A DNA stretch of 64,000 nt from Hyaloscypha bicolor E (lineage: Eukaryota > Ascomycota > Leotiomycetes > Helotiales > Hyaloscyphaceae). Below are positions 28,616-39,302 of this stretch, in pieces (positions within the stretch are counted from its first letter, which is position 1; every line of letters starts with the position of its first letter). A model generated the notes under the pieces. It did not search any database and was not told the origin of the DNA. It saw nothing but the letters and a program-made list of their open reading frames with translations. The stretch is taken from positions 310,001-374,000 of the forward strand of contig NW_020194600.1 in assembly GCF_002865645.1 (NCBI RefSeq). The letters are read 5' to 3'. A program made the translations under genes and the position numbers.

Positions 28616-29185
28616 ATAAAATAATAATTAAAAAATAGCTTAATAATAATTTATTATTTAAAAAGCCTTTTATTATAATTTTAATAAACCTAGTTATTAT
28701 TTAAAATAAAATATACGAGAATAAAATCTTTTATAAAATTATTAAAGTTTTTTATTAAAAGTTTTCTTTTTTTTACTAAAAATTAATTTAAAATTTTTAA
28801 AAATAATATAAAATTTTAAAAAGCTATTTATTTGAAATATATTAGTATAATTTATAATATAATTTATTATAATAAGCTACCTTAGTATCTAATTAGAAAG
28901 GCTAAGATTAATTAATAATTAAAGACAAATATTAAATAATAAAAAGAACTATATTATATTTAATATAAAAATATAATTAAACGGATTTGAATTACTTTTA
29001 AGCAAGTTTAAAAATATGAAATAAAACTATTTAAAAATAATAGATTATATTTTAGGTATATTAAAAAGAAATTAGAAATACTAGTAAAAGAAGATCCTAA
29101 CTATTTTATTATTTCGGATTCTAAATAGGAATTTTCTATTAGTTTTTAGTACTTAGGAAATAAGTACAAATAAATAGAGGGTTAA
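28616..29185. other. AT-rich transition to the gene island
   Basis: RIP-like A/T sequence with scattered stops on both strands. No recognisable domain. Composition becomes normal from about 29,330. Confidence 0.4.
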
Positions 29186-29490
29186 ATATAGTATAGCAAG
29201 CTATATTCTATTAAAAACGCCTTGTTTTAATAGTTTTAAGGTTTTGGTTATATAATAAAGACTAGGGCCTTTTATATATAACTTGCGGGAATTATATAAG
29301 AAAGCTGGCTTTTCTATAGTTCTAGACAAGAACCCATCCTTCATATTTAATTAATTGAGCTTTTGTATACTGTATACTATTTATGCTTTACTATTTATGC
29401 CTTTGATCCTGTTATTTTGCTGTCAAGTCACGTTTTGCGCTCTGGTGTACTTTATGTGGGCTTTTGTCTTGTCGCAGTTTCCCTCCCACA
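29186..29490 (-). mobile_element. LTR-like repeat at the island edge, largely unmutated
   Basis: On the minus strand it starts TGTGGGAGGGAAACTGCGAC at 29,490 and runs to about 29,190. It is the same sequence as the insert in Copia-B (24,980-25,266) but keeps the C and G bases lost there. The TG start and about 300-bp length suggest a solo LTR; the inner end is less certain. It is non-coding. Confidence 0.65.
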
Positions 29491-30261
29491 TTGTCTGATT
29501 AAAAGAAGCTCTAAAGGGAACCTCTGGATCTAGCTAAATAAAGGGGCTGCTGAGTAAGCTGAGCTAGTACCCGTATCCGTACGACAATATGGAAGCAATA
29601 AGGTCCCGCTTGGTGGTGAAAGCTAATTGACAAATCGCGTCATGAGCTGTGGCACGTTGTCTTTGCTTTTGTTGGTGAAACGGGTCGAATGATCGAATCC
29701 GCTTTGTATCCTGGAGCGCGCAAGGATAGTTACATGGAGTTATGATGCGTTGATTGGTGTGCGAAAGGCATTGAATGCGGGGGCGGGAAGGAGAAGTCAT
29801 GTGATACAAGCGTATTTAAGGTCGTTAGTTACACTTGAGATTGAGCTTTGCATGTTGATCCAGACACGGAGTAATGTCAGATCGATATTCAAGTTCATTA
29901 TGAGGCAAAGTTTGCTTGGTTCGTGATTTGACGAAGCTTGGATCACGTGTTAGGCGTAGAAAGGGGCTGAAGCGAATGTGCTAGCGATACGGGCTCAAAT
30001 GTTTTGGTCCCAAAAATGAAGGGATGGATTATCAAATATAAAAGTAGCTAGAGTGCTAAATACCGATAGTAAACCGGACACATGGGCCTCGCTTGCATGT
30101 CCTTGATGACTTCCACACCCTGGCCAATCATCATTCTAACTGCTTCCGATAGTACGAAGATGAAATCGTTGAAGACAAGCTCCAAAAATTCCAAGTTTCA
30201 AAGTAATGATAACTACTAAACCAAAGAAAATCTCCTCAATAAACAACTCATGACGACTACA
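29491..30261. other. Intergenic region 3' of the SGNH/FG-GAP gene
   Basis: Normal composition and no convincing gene. A short minus-strand frame (29,809-29,564) lacks an ATG at its first codon and looks like chance. The stretch should contain the 3' UTR of the gene that ends at 30,262. Confidence 0.4.
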
Positions 30262-33200
30262 CTACTTTGAGAAATTTGAATTGTCAAAAACTAGAGCAGT
30301 AACCTCATCATAGAGAGCCTTTATATCCTTTAAACAGCTTTGTGCAATTGCCGCTTGTTGTGGTGTGGGGTTTTGTGCCAACACGTTGTTCCACCCTGCT
30401 GACAATTGGTTGAGCCTTGTCTGTCCGTAATTTCGGTAATGGCTTGTCATTCTCCGGGTGAAGTAATTGATAAAGACGACGTAAATTTCTTCAAATTGAG
30501 TTGGCTGTTGATTTGGAATGTGTGGTTGCTCATAGGTGTTGAAGATAGTGTCAAATGTGTTAAAAGAGGCCTTTAGAGCATCGTGGATTAACCCCATTTT
30601 GCTCTGTACTGGGCCGTCGTCGATATAGTTGAACACGGTAATGCCCTGCAGACGGAAGTTTGAATCAGCCTCTGACCTTTGCTCGACGTTGAAGTACCTG
30701 CACAGAAATTACTCACCGACCGCATGAGATCCAGAGCGTCTTGAGTGTTACGTGTTGTCGGGGTTGCTACGAGTGGACCCCAGACGTCATTAGATGTGAC
30801 ATCAAGAGCGCGCCATACTCGTGTTTTCACAAGATTCAGGACATGCTCCAGGTTTGCCATCACGTCAGGATTACTGGTTGAACCTAGGGCGTCGGCAAGG
30901 TCATCGAAGAGATTCCCAAAAGGTGCATCGGCTGGAACATTAGGCCATAGCCTGTAATCAACGGCTGCAAAATTCTCTATGATCGTGAAAGGAATAGGCA
31001 CCAGACCTGCCGGTGTAATAGGTCCGTTTCCATCCTGAAGATCCATACTTAGAGTCTGGGCAAATTCGAAAATCGCCGGTACGGTGTTGCGCTCAAAGAT
31101 GTGCTCTGCATCTACAGCGACAGCATTTGGACCATCGAGCTCAGCATCATCTCTGATACTCGCATCAGTACAAATACCCGGATTGGCAAGCGTGTACGCG
31201 TGATCGTCGCCGGTAGCTGCTTGCAAATTCTGTCCATTAGCACCGTTGATGTACGGAGCACTCTGCCAATTAATGATCGTCACAGGGTCGGCACCGGCAA
31301 TAACCTGAGCCATATTGCGTATTGCGTAGTTTTCCGAAGACCCTGTCCGTTTGTTCAGGCTGCGGGCCTTGAGACCAGTTGGATCTGAAGTTCCATCCGG
31401 GTCGTCTTCCAAAGACCGGTCAATCCGTGTCAAGTTATGTCCACAGACCAGGACACCGTTGCCGATATGTTTGCCATCCAAGTTGTCGGCTGCGCATTTT
31501 GCGAGGGCGTCTTCGATGTCGCCGGCTGAGTTCCAGTCTGACCCCCACTCTGACCCGGTCTGGGAAAGGCCTAGTACCGACGAATCAACGACCGCACCTC
31601 CATGTATGAGTGTAAAGCAGAAACCACTATTGTTTGACAATGCAACAGACTCCTCAACAGATTGTCCCATCCACTCTGGAGCCGCTTCATGATCTGGAGA
31701 AGGGTATTCATTAATGGTAGCCGCATAGTTAAGCTCTTGAAGGCGCAAGTTGTATAAGAATGTGTTAGGGCTAACACCATGGGTGCTGATGAGCTGGCCC
31801 TTGATCGAAACCCATTGTCGAGGAGTAAGAGTGGAGTTGTCGTCGCCAGGCTTGACGACTCCTGGGAAAGCTCTGTGAGCCGTGAACTTGTCTGTGTGCA
31901 TGAAGTGGAGTTCGTGGTGTATGCCATTGTAGGTTCCGTTCCCGACAGGAGTCCAGACATGCTGTGGAGCATGACCTAGCAACATACAACTTGTCGTGCA
32001 GTTTCCCACGGGTTCCCAGTGTGAGTGTACCTGGAAGTGATGCTTTGAAGAGGACAGACTGCGAGCGGGAGTACCGACTCCTGGTCCACCGTCCAACAAA
32101 TATACCGAATAGGTGAGCCATGCAATGCCGAGGGCAACGCATCCGAGAGTGTCTCCATCAGCATCAGGGGCAGAGACTGTCCCGCAATTGCTATCGGCCC
32201 ATTGTGTTTCCCTACCGATTACAATCACATTAAGATTGATTTCCGAAAATATAGGCGTATCGAACAAAAGCGTATCTCCTAGGCCATAGACTGGCGTTTC
32301 GAAGCCCGGAAGAAAGGTATCTGAGGGTTCTGAAAATCCCGGGCCTGGAGTGCCTACATTGACAGCACTGCTGCCGGAGGCAACGTAGACAGGTAGCCCT
32401 GGGTCGGCGCAGCAGCCAGGATCATCACCTGACCCACCATTTCTCGAACCCGGGCAGATATTGAACCAAGTACGAGCCTAAGTATACGCAAAATGTATCG
32501 CATCAGCGTGGGTACCTTAACGGAGTTGGAGGGTGATGAGTAGCACACGTACAGAGTTGACGCGAGGATTAACATCGTGCATATCTGCACGTCCCAGTCC
32601 ATTTAGATTTGGGAAATGGAAATTGGTGCCCCTGTCATTGAAAGCTGAGCCTCGCCAAACTTCTCCTGCATCGGACCACGTAAATGAACTGCCAGAACTT
32701 GGAATTTGTCCTTGGTTGTAGAAAACAGTCACATCACCGGTGAACTTGTCAGCCCAGTGGAAATCTGCTCGCCCATCTCCTGGAAACATCAAGCCATGTG
32801 TTAGCAATGAACCATCCAAAGAAGTTCCTACCTCCATTGATTTGGGGAGAAGAAGGAAAAGAGAGCTTGCCGTTAGCGTCAGCAAAATGAATGTTTGCCC
32901 GATCCCAATTTTCCGTCTTTTTGACCTGGCCGACATTCACCCAGTTATTGATGCCCATATTCAGAAATCCCAGAGTTCGGCCGTCTGGTTGCATACAAAG
33001 GTAGTCTGGCCTTTTGTCGCCACTAAAGGGTCCAAATGTCAGTGCTTTACTCAGCGAATGGTTACTCTTCTTACTTGATATCGGCAAATCGAACGGCGAG
33101 GTCGGAAAGACCTATCCCGCCCCAGCCATATGCACCAGGCTCGGCAAAAATTCCTTAATTTCCGGTATCGATAGGTATCGATGCCAGAATCGTAAGGTAT

Positions 33201-36200
33201 CGATAGTATCGATAGTAGTATCGATTCCCCGAACCCAATTCCCCCCCTTTACTTGCAATTAACTTTAGAACCACTTCTCTTATAAGAAAACTTTTGGTAG
33301 CGCAAATATTCTACTTGATTTAGGCTTTCTATTTAGCTACTTATCTTATATTTTAGACCAAAACTTATCTCAATGCGGCTATTTTAAGTAAAAATGAGCT
33401 TTTGAGATTTTCGTGAGGCTCGCTTATATATTTAGCGTCTTGATAAGAAATACGAATACGGGGCTTAATTCTCCGAATACGAGGGCTATTTTAAATTTAA
33501 GATATTATTAACTTTTATTAATAATAGTAAGTATTTATTTTAATAGAAAGACTAGAAATTAAAGTAATTATATAATAATATATTATTATATAATTTAAAT
33601 AATAAAAGAAAGAGTTAATTTTTGGGGTAAGAATCGATTCTGGTATTAATACTATCGATTCCTTGCAATACCTGAAAAATACCTCTACTATCGATACCGG
33701 TATCGATGCCTCAGGTATTTTTGCCGAGCCTGATATGCACAGGACGGGCCACTGATCGCGCCCATAGCCGTGAATGTAAAAGCTCCTGTGCTGGCAGCAT
33801 ACGACGTTTTCATCCACGTCATTGTCCCATCGTTTTGATTCAACAACACGACATCACACTTGCCGTCCCCATCTATATCGGCTAGGCGGATGCCTCTTCG
33901 ATCATAGATGTGACTTCCGAAGAGATTGGTCGACCCTTGGATCCATTGTTGGGGATCCCAGATATGTTGATTGCCAAAGAAATAACCTTGGCCATCTGGC
34001 GAAACCCTAGTAATAAGTTAGTTATTTCTTATGATTGTCAGGAGCTCATTTTACACCAAAGCGTAAAAACCGGACGTCTTGATCCACTGGAACTCCTCGA
34101 AAACAGAAATCTTTGAAAGAAATAAGGACTTTAAAGCGTCAAGAGTAGAAACTAATTAAGTCGACAGAAGGAAACATAAGATCTTACCACACGTAATCGT
34201 CGCTGCCCGTTCCACGCATATCGCAGTACATTACGCTGCAGTTGATTAGCACTATAATACTTTGAACTTGAAATTGGCCTTCATCATAACGAGCCTGCAG
34301 GCGCTTATTGGTGCAGCGATTGCACAATTCGAGTCATCAAACTAACTCATGGCATCTAGAGAAAGAATAGGAGGAGCGAGAGTGGAACATCAACTAACCC
34401 ATCACCCTTCAGATGCATACCTCCAGTGTCTTCGTTCTGAAAAACATTCATGCAAATATATTGCTGGCCATTTAGGGCTGTGCAAGACTTCAGCCAAATG
34501 TACTAATTGCCCCAACGTTAGTCATACGCATCTCGAACATTAGAGGACACTTACATCAGGTCGACCTGTTCCAAAAAGCCTTCCAAACCGAATATTCGGC
34601 CTGGCCCCATTGACACCCATGCCTGCATGCGTGAGGCCCATGAATTGCCAATCTGGTTTCATTCCGTAGCCTGTACCACGATTGTTGATGACAGTGGTGA
34701 TGGCGCCTTGGGTGTTCATGTAAAGTCTCTCTGCTCGAAAGCTGTGCGAAAATCAACACGACGAGAAACACCACCGGTTACTGGTTCTAAAACTTACTCG
34801 CCATTGAGATCTCCTGTTAAGATAAGTCAGCTTTCGATATGCAAGAACGGACGGAGTAAGAATTACGCAGCATGATTCCCGACACGAAATCCTTTGTGTC
34901 GACTGGCTCCGTATCATTTTGAGAACCCAGAATGAAGGTGTTAGAGCCTGACATCTCTTGCCAATAGGCAGGGGCATCCCCTACACCGCCATTTCGCCAA
35001 CAGTGAAGACTAGGGGAAACCAAACAGTAATCCGCTCTGCCGTCTCCATCCATATCTAAACGAATGATCAGCTTTGCCTTGTCCTAGCGAAGAACGTTCG
35101 GAGGGAAGGATTACCACCAAAGCGCACCGAAATCCCATTGGAACCTGAGGGAGCAGTCATGATCTAGCCGAACTTAGCAAAAAGGAGGATCAATGAAACG
35201 AGTAACTATAAGACGAACTGATCCAAGATATGTGAAAGTTCCATCTCCATTATTCTTCGAAGCGCGAACGTTGGCACTACCATCTACACAAAGGAAGTCA
35301 TCTGGTTCGACATTAGCTACCATACAGTCATCGAATATGCGAGCTTGTAACGTACCTAAACCGTCATTATTCTACATCGCACACATAGGTCAGCACATTC
35401 TGCCATTTCAAGGGCCGGGACATACAATATCTGCCCAATGTATCCCTATTGCGAATGCGTTAGTAATTTGCGCGTCAGGTCAATCATATCAGGACTTGAG
35501 ACTAACCTGCAGGCGTGCAATTGAATCCCGGATTAAACGCCGTTGCTGCGCCAAATTGAGGAGGATTACCTCCCTGGTTCAGGAGGTAAATATAGGAATA
35601 ATGGGCGTCTTTCCCGTTCACGAGCGTGTAGGATGCTATGATCAGCTCGTCCAACTCGCCGCCACGGGGTGCTCCACCCCCGTTGATGATTTGCGCAAAC
35701 GCAACTCCAGAGAAGTCTGCAACACCATTGCTGTATGGGCACAGGTTTAGGGTGCCTCCCACGGCAACCGAGCCAAGGGAATTGAAATGGTGCGCGTATG
35801 GTCCATCATCATAACCACTACCTCCTTGTGTTTGATGTCCGTTACCAGACCCTCCGTCAGAGAAACCTAGTACTTTAGGACAGACATGGGAGTTGCTGGC
35901 TGTGCCGTCGGGTGCCCCGTTGTTCTGAGGTGGTGAGATCTGGGCTTGAAAAAAAGGATCTTGGAATGCGTTCCACCAGACCGCCGCCATTTTTTCATAT
36001 CCAAAATCGTTTGGATGTATGCCATCGACTGTTGAAAGATCCGACTGGGTGATAAAACCATCGTTCATGTCAGCTAGGACGACAGCTGGATTATTAAGAC
36101 TGGCGACCATGGCTCTGATTCCAACATTGACCGAATTCACACACTAAAGTGCTCAGGGCTTAGTAACGCGTTATCAAAAGTCTATGGAGAGGTATTGACT

Positions 36201-37121
36201 GCTGGGTTGTGTATACACCGAAAGAACAGTGAATGGGATGATAACCCAAGTTTAAGCTGGGGAAGATAATTGAGATGCTGAATTGGACTTACAGCATTAT
36301 CAGAGGGACTCGCATTGACAATGAGGGTTGAGACAATGATAGAGACACCAGGCATACCGCTCAGACACGTCTAGTTGTTAAATTAGCTCCATTGATTCTT
36401 GACTTTTAGGGAAGCGGATCAATTAGGAGAGCCATTCACGCTTCTAAAACTCTCCATTCGAAAAAGAACACTTGTAAGAAGATCAACGTACCTGAATGAG
36501 ACTCTGGAGTCTATTGGGTGCATCGGGAGGATCAATATTTTGCAAGCAGTCGTTCGTTCCAGCATTAAGAAGGACAAGATTTGGTTTGTAGCCTGCGGTA
36601 ATTGCATTTTGTGCAACTCCTTGGACTTGAGAGATAATGAAGCCGGGATATCCGGAGTTTTCCTAGACAGAAGGTTTTAGCAAATGAATTCCAGGCCAAG
36701 CCTGGGGGAGTATCTGGGAAATTACATTGTTCACCATCGATCCGTCAGCCTTGCTTCCAACCATATTGACCAGCCAACCCTGCGACCGCAATTGATCTCT
36801 AAGAGGCTTGCGGTACCCATTTCCGGTGGTGGAATCAACCCCCTGAGTGATCGAAGCGCCAAGTGGAAGAATTCGCAAATAGTCACTCTGTTTTATACGC
36901 CGCAACAATTTTGCTCCTTGAACAACCTCAGCTGTTTGAGAAGTGCTCAACGTGTTATTCGACGGAAGGCTGTAGGTAGTGATGTTTACGACATCATCCG
37001 CAATAAGAGGTGAAGGTTCTCCTGAAATAATTGGCGGGACTTGAGTAATGGATTGCGTAGCAAAGGTTAAAATACCTAGAAGAAAAGAAGCTAGCAGACG
37101 TGAAGGCGTCATGCTGGGCAT
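30262..37121 (-). CDS. Secreted SGNH-hydrolase / FG-GAP repeat protein, exon 13 split by a MITE
   Basis: A probable secreted esterase-like protein; substrate unknown. Exons (minus): 37121-36726, 36662-36492, 36370-36293, 36143-35507, 35445-35426, 35371-35219, 35163-35115, 35055-34867, 34813-34798, 34741-34555, 34502-34399, 34235-34188, 34006-33075 (contains the insert), 33022-32871, 32779-32553, 32477-30717, 30645-30262. Junction phases agree throughout. Without the insert this gives about 1,632 residues. Seen: signal peptide (1-24); SGNH blocks LPLGASITQG (85-94), GTND (167-170) and DGIHPND (255-261); calcium loops such as DMDGDGRADYC (about 502) and DIDGDGKCD (about 726) within 310-915; a Cys-rich link WFNICPG (about 922); and an unrecognised C-terminal region (920-1632). 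The start at 37,121 is the first ATG of the frame; 37,112 would also give a signal peptide. The hAT insert after residue 774 adds 605 bp and shifts the frame, so this allele is probably non-functional or makes only the N-terminal half. Confidence 0.85.
33136..33732. mobile_element. hAT-type MITE inside exon 13
   Basis: A 597-bp element with perfect 16-bp inverted ends CAGGCTCGGCAAAAAT, flanked by the 8-bp duplication ATATGCAC (33,128-33,135 and 33,733-33,740). An 8-bp duplication with CAG-starting ends is the hAT signature. Both subterminal regions carry clusters of GTATCGAT-type motifs (33,163-33,230 and 33,634-33,710), plausible transposase-binding repeats. The interior is AT-rich and non-coding, so it would depend on a transposase elsewhere. 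Taking out the element and one ATATGCAC copy restores the exon frame exactly. Confidence 0.9.
34798..34813 (-). other. 16-nt microexon (exon 9) of the SGNH/FG-GAP gene
   Basis: Acceptor TTAACAG with a CTGAC branch site upstream; donor GTAAGT downstream. It supplies the residues DLNG of a calcium loop and keeps the phase between exons 8 and 10. Confidence 0.7.
35426..35445 (-). other. 20-nt microexon (exon 5) of the SGNH/FG-GAP gene
   Basis: Bounded by a CTAAC branch site and CAATAG acceptor upstream and a GTATGT donor downstream. It encodes GIHWADI with its neighbours and joins exon 4 (phase 1) to exon 6 (phase 0), completing a calcium loop DINNDGLG. Reading through instead meets a TGA. Confidence 0.7.
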
Positions 37122-37813
37122 TCCTGTTACGGTTGTCAATCAATTTTGTTCTCTATTTGAAGCGCGGCAAACTTGGCATTAAAGGGGAATAGCGGTCATC
37201 TTTACATATTTGATTTCAGTCGTACCGCACTATTGCATTCGGAAGACTCTCTCCTTGTACGCCTTCTCTAATCTTGACAGATGAGGATAGGGCTTGGGGG
37301 TGTGTGTGACACGCTGACTGCATGACTTTGCAGCCCTAGACTAGTCTGACATCTGATGGCTGCGCCTTGCTGGCCAGCTTCCAGCGAATCTTTCGCTAAC
37401 ATTGTTATATTGGTGCTACTCAGCCTATCAAGTAGGTTGTTGGTGGTTGCAAAATGGACAGTTTCCTGATTTAGCATATTGCGAGCAGTGGAAACCCTCT
37501 CCATGCAGGGGTTTTAGTTGAACCATAGTATTGCTTAAAGAAGCGAGACAGCTAGCCGAGCAAATAAATAGATTTTGTGGCAGTTATATTTTAGGCATGT
37601 GCTTTGCATATACGGAGCATATGCTTTCCTTATACTCTGCATATGTAGGGACTACTATAGGAAGGTTCGGGTTAGCCCCGAGCTTGCGAGGGGGCTTACG
37701 GTCAGGGGTTAGGGTCAGGGATTAGGGTCCGGGTTAGTCCGGGGGTTGAGGGGCAGTGAGAGCCTTCCGTATTGGGATATATTAAAGCATAAAGGCCGTA
37801 CAAGTTAGGGTTA
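37122..37813. other. Upstream region of the SGNH/FG-GAP gene with a G-rich tract
   Basis: Contains the promoter of the minus-strand gene; no clear TATA box was seen. About 37,665-37,750 is G-rich with several GGGTTAG and TTAGGG-like words, interrupted and not a true telomere array. Several GCATATG-type words occur at 37,590-37,640. No gene. Confidence 0.45.
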
Positions 37814-38160
37814 GCATATGCTAAGTATATGGGTTCTATATACCGAGCATATACTAATTCTAGCTATAGTAAAGCAAGATATATTCTAAATTACTTATTT
37901 GCTTCTTAGTAATAAGAGTCAAGTATATACTAAGTATATGAGTTTTATATGCCGAGTATATATTACAAATAATAGTAATAGTAAAGCAAGATATGTTCTA
38001 ATTTACCTATATACTTCTGAGTAATAAAGATTAAGTATATGCTAAGTATATGAGTTCTATATGCCAAGAAAGGTTATGCTAGAGTAATAGTAATAGTAAA
38101 GCAAGATATATTCTAACTTACTAATGTGTTTCTTAGTAGTAAAGGTTAAGCATATGCTAG
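37814..38160. repeat. Minisatellite, about 112-bp unit, three copies and a partial
   Basis: Units at 37,814-37,922, 37,923-38,034 and 38,035-38,149, with a partial copy from 38,150. Each starts with GYATATRCTAAGTATATG and contains GTAAAGCAAGATAT and CTTCTKAGTAATAA. Non-coding. Confidence 0.85.
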
Positions 38161-38798
38161 AAGTATGCCTGGCGGGCCGTTGGGAGGAGGTCGGGGTTGA
38201 AAGGAGGGTGTAACGAGGACTGGTGTCTATATATTATTAAAGCTAGTAGATATAGTGTGGTTTTTAGTGAGGAAAGTTGATCCATATTATGGAAAATACA
38301 AGGGTGTTCTCGCTAATTGATAATATGGATCAGCTACTGGCTCCTCCACGCACGGCAAGCATGCAGCCGTTCAAATCCGGACAAGACCCTGTTCGAGAAC
38401 GGAAAAGGTTCGTAACTACCAGTATTCTCAGGCCCGTTTGGATCTTGGGTGGCTTGAGAAAGCTAGCTGATGATTGGACTACTATCTTTGAGAGATATGA
38501 AAAGTAACATGACTAAGAGAATACATGCACGAGAAAGATCGTGGCTTTCTGTGAGAACTAAAAGGACCGACTAATTAATCATCCGCCTGAATGGGGTCGA
38601 AATCACTTGTGAACAAGACCTCGCAATTAGCCAATACTCATGAGTGCGGGGAAAAATCTCGTGACTTTCGAAAGCTATCGTGCTAAATCACTTATTGTTG
38701 TTGAAGCAAGTACGCAGAGTATATTTCCAGAGGCATTATCACCTCCATCAAATTCAAAAGCTAGTCTAGTACGTTGCTTAACGTTAATTTGCAAAGAA
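38161..38798. other. Intergenic, no gene supported
   Basis: Normal composition. A plus-strand frame at 38,277-38,507 has no similarity I recognise and no supporting signals. Confidence 0.35.
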
Positions 38799-39140
38799 CT
38801 ATAGCTCTTGGGTCCAATAGTGGAAACAACCGAGCAATTGTGGAGTATGGGATGCCTGCCAACTCTGCAAACTATCTGAATTGCTGAAAAAACTTCTCTT
38901 GTACTCGATGGAGGTTCTGAAAGCTATGCTAGACCTTCTTTCGGAAAAATAGGCGCCGGGCTTGCAGCTTTCACTGGAAAGCTGCTGAGCTGCGGTTACA
39001 TTATAATTGACGACATAAGTGAACGACCCTTCCCAACGTGAATGTGGGTAAGGATACGAATTGCGGTGAGGGAATAAGTATGGGTTGACATGCAGGAAAT
39101 CAATAATACTGTGGGTGACTCTGAAGAAAGATGGTTGCAT
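38799..39140 (-). CDS. Uncertain ORF of unknown function
   Basis: I do not recognise this gene. The frame is open without a stop from 39,302 to 38,799 (167 codons), long for chance at this composition, but its first ATG is internal (39,140), giving 113 residues. The upstream open part has no start, so it may be a 3' exon or a gene remnant. The predicted protein is rich in Ser, Phe and Tyr, ends CFHYWTQEL, and has no clear signal peptide or membrane segment. Confidence 0.2.
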   Translation of the reverse strand: MQPSFFRVTHSIIDFLHVNPYLFPHRNSYPYPHSRWEGSFTYVVNYNVTAAQQLSSESCKPGAYFSERRSSIAFRTSIEYKRSFFSNSDSLQSWQASHTPQLLGCFHYWTQEL

Positions 39141-39302
39141 AGGGTGGTATTCAACAATATCGTGAACGATTTCAAAGGACGACGGTTGCCCCACGAGGTG
39201 AAAAGAGCTTTTCCGGATTTGGTATGCTAACGGAGCGCATGAATAGACCCAGGAACTTTGGGGGCGGGTCGTCCCGTTGACTGCAACGCAATGACCATTT
39301 CT

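Noticed and set aside
29564..29809. Minus-strand 81-codon frame
   Set aside because: Its first codon is TTG, composition is not protein-like, and there are no splice or promoter signals.
30745..31979. Several plus- and minus-strand frames over the C-terminal exon
   Set aside because: Shadows of the 587-codon exon 16 in other frames.
33518..33817. 99-codon minus-strand frame crossing the MITE border
   Set aside because: It joins exon 13 in a shifted frame to non-coding MITE sequence and is an artefact of the insertion.
37690..37750. True internal telomere array
   Set aside because: Only scattered TTAGGG-like words with irregular spacing, too few for an array.
38277..38507. 76-codon plus-strand frame
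   Set aside because: No recognisable similarity, no promoter or splice signals, and within chance length for this composition.
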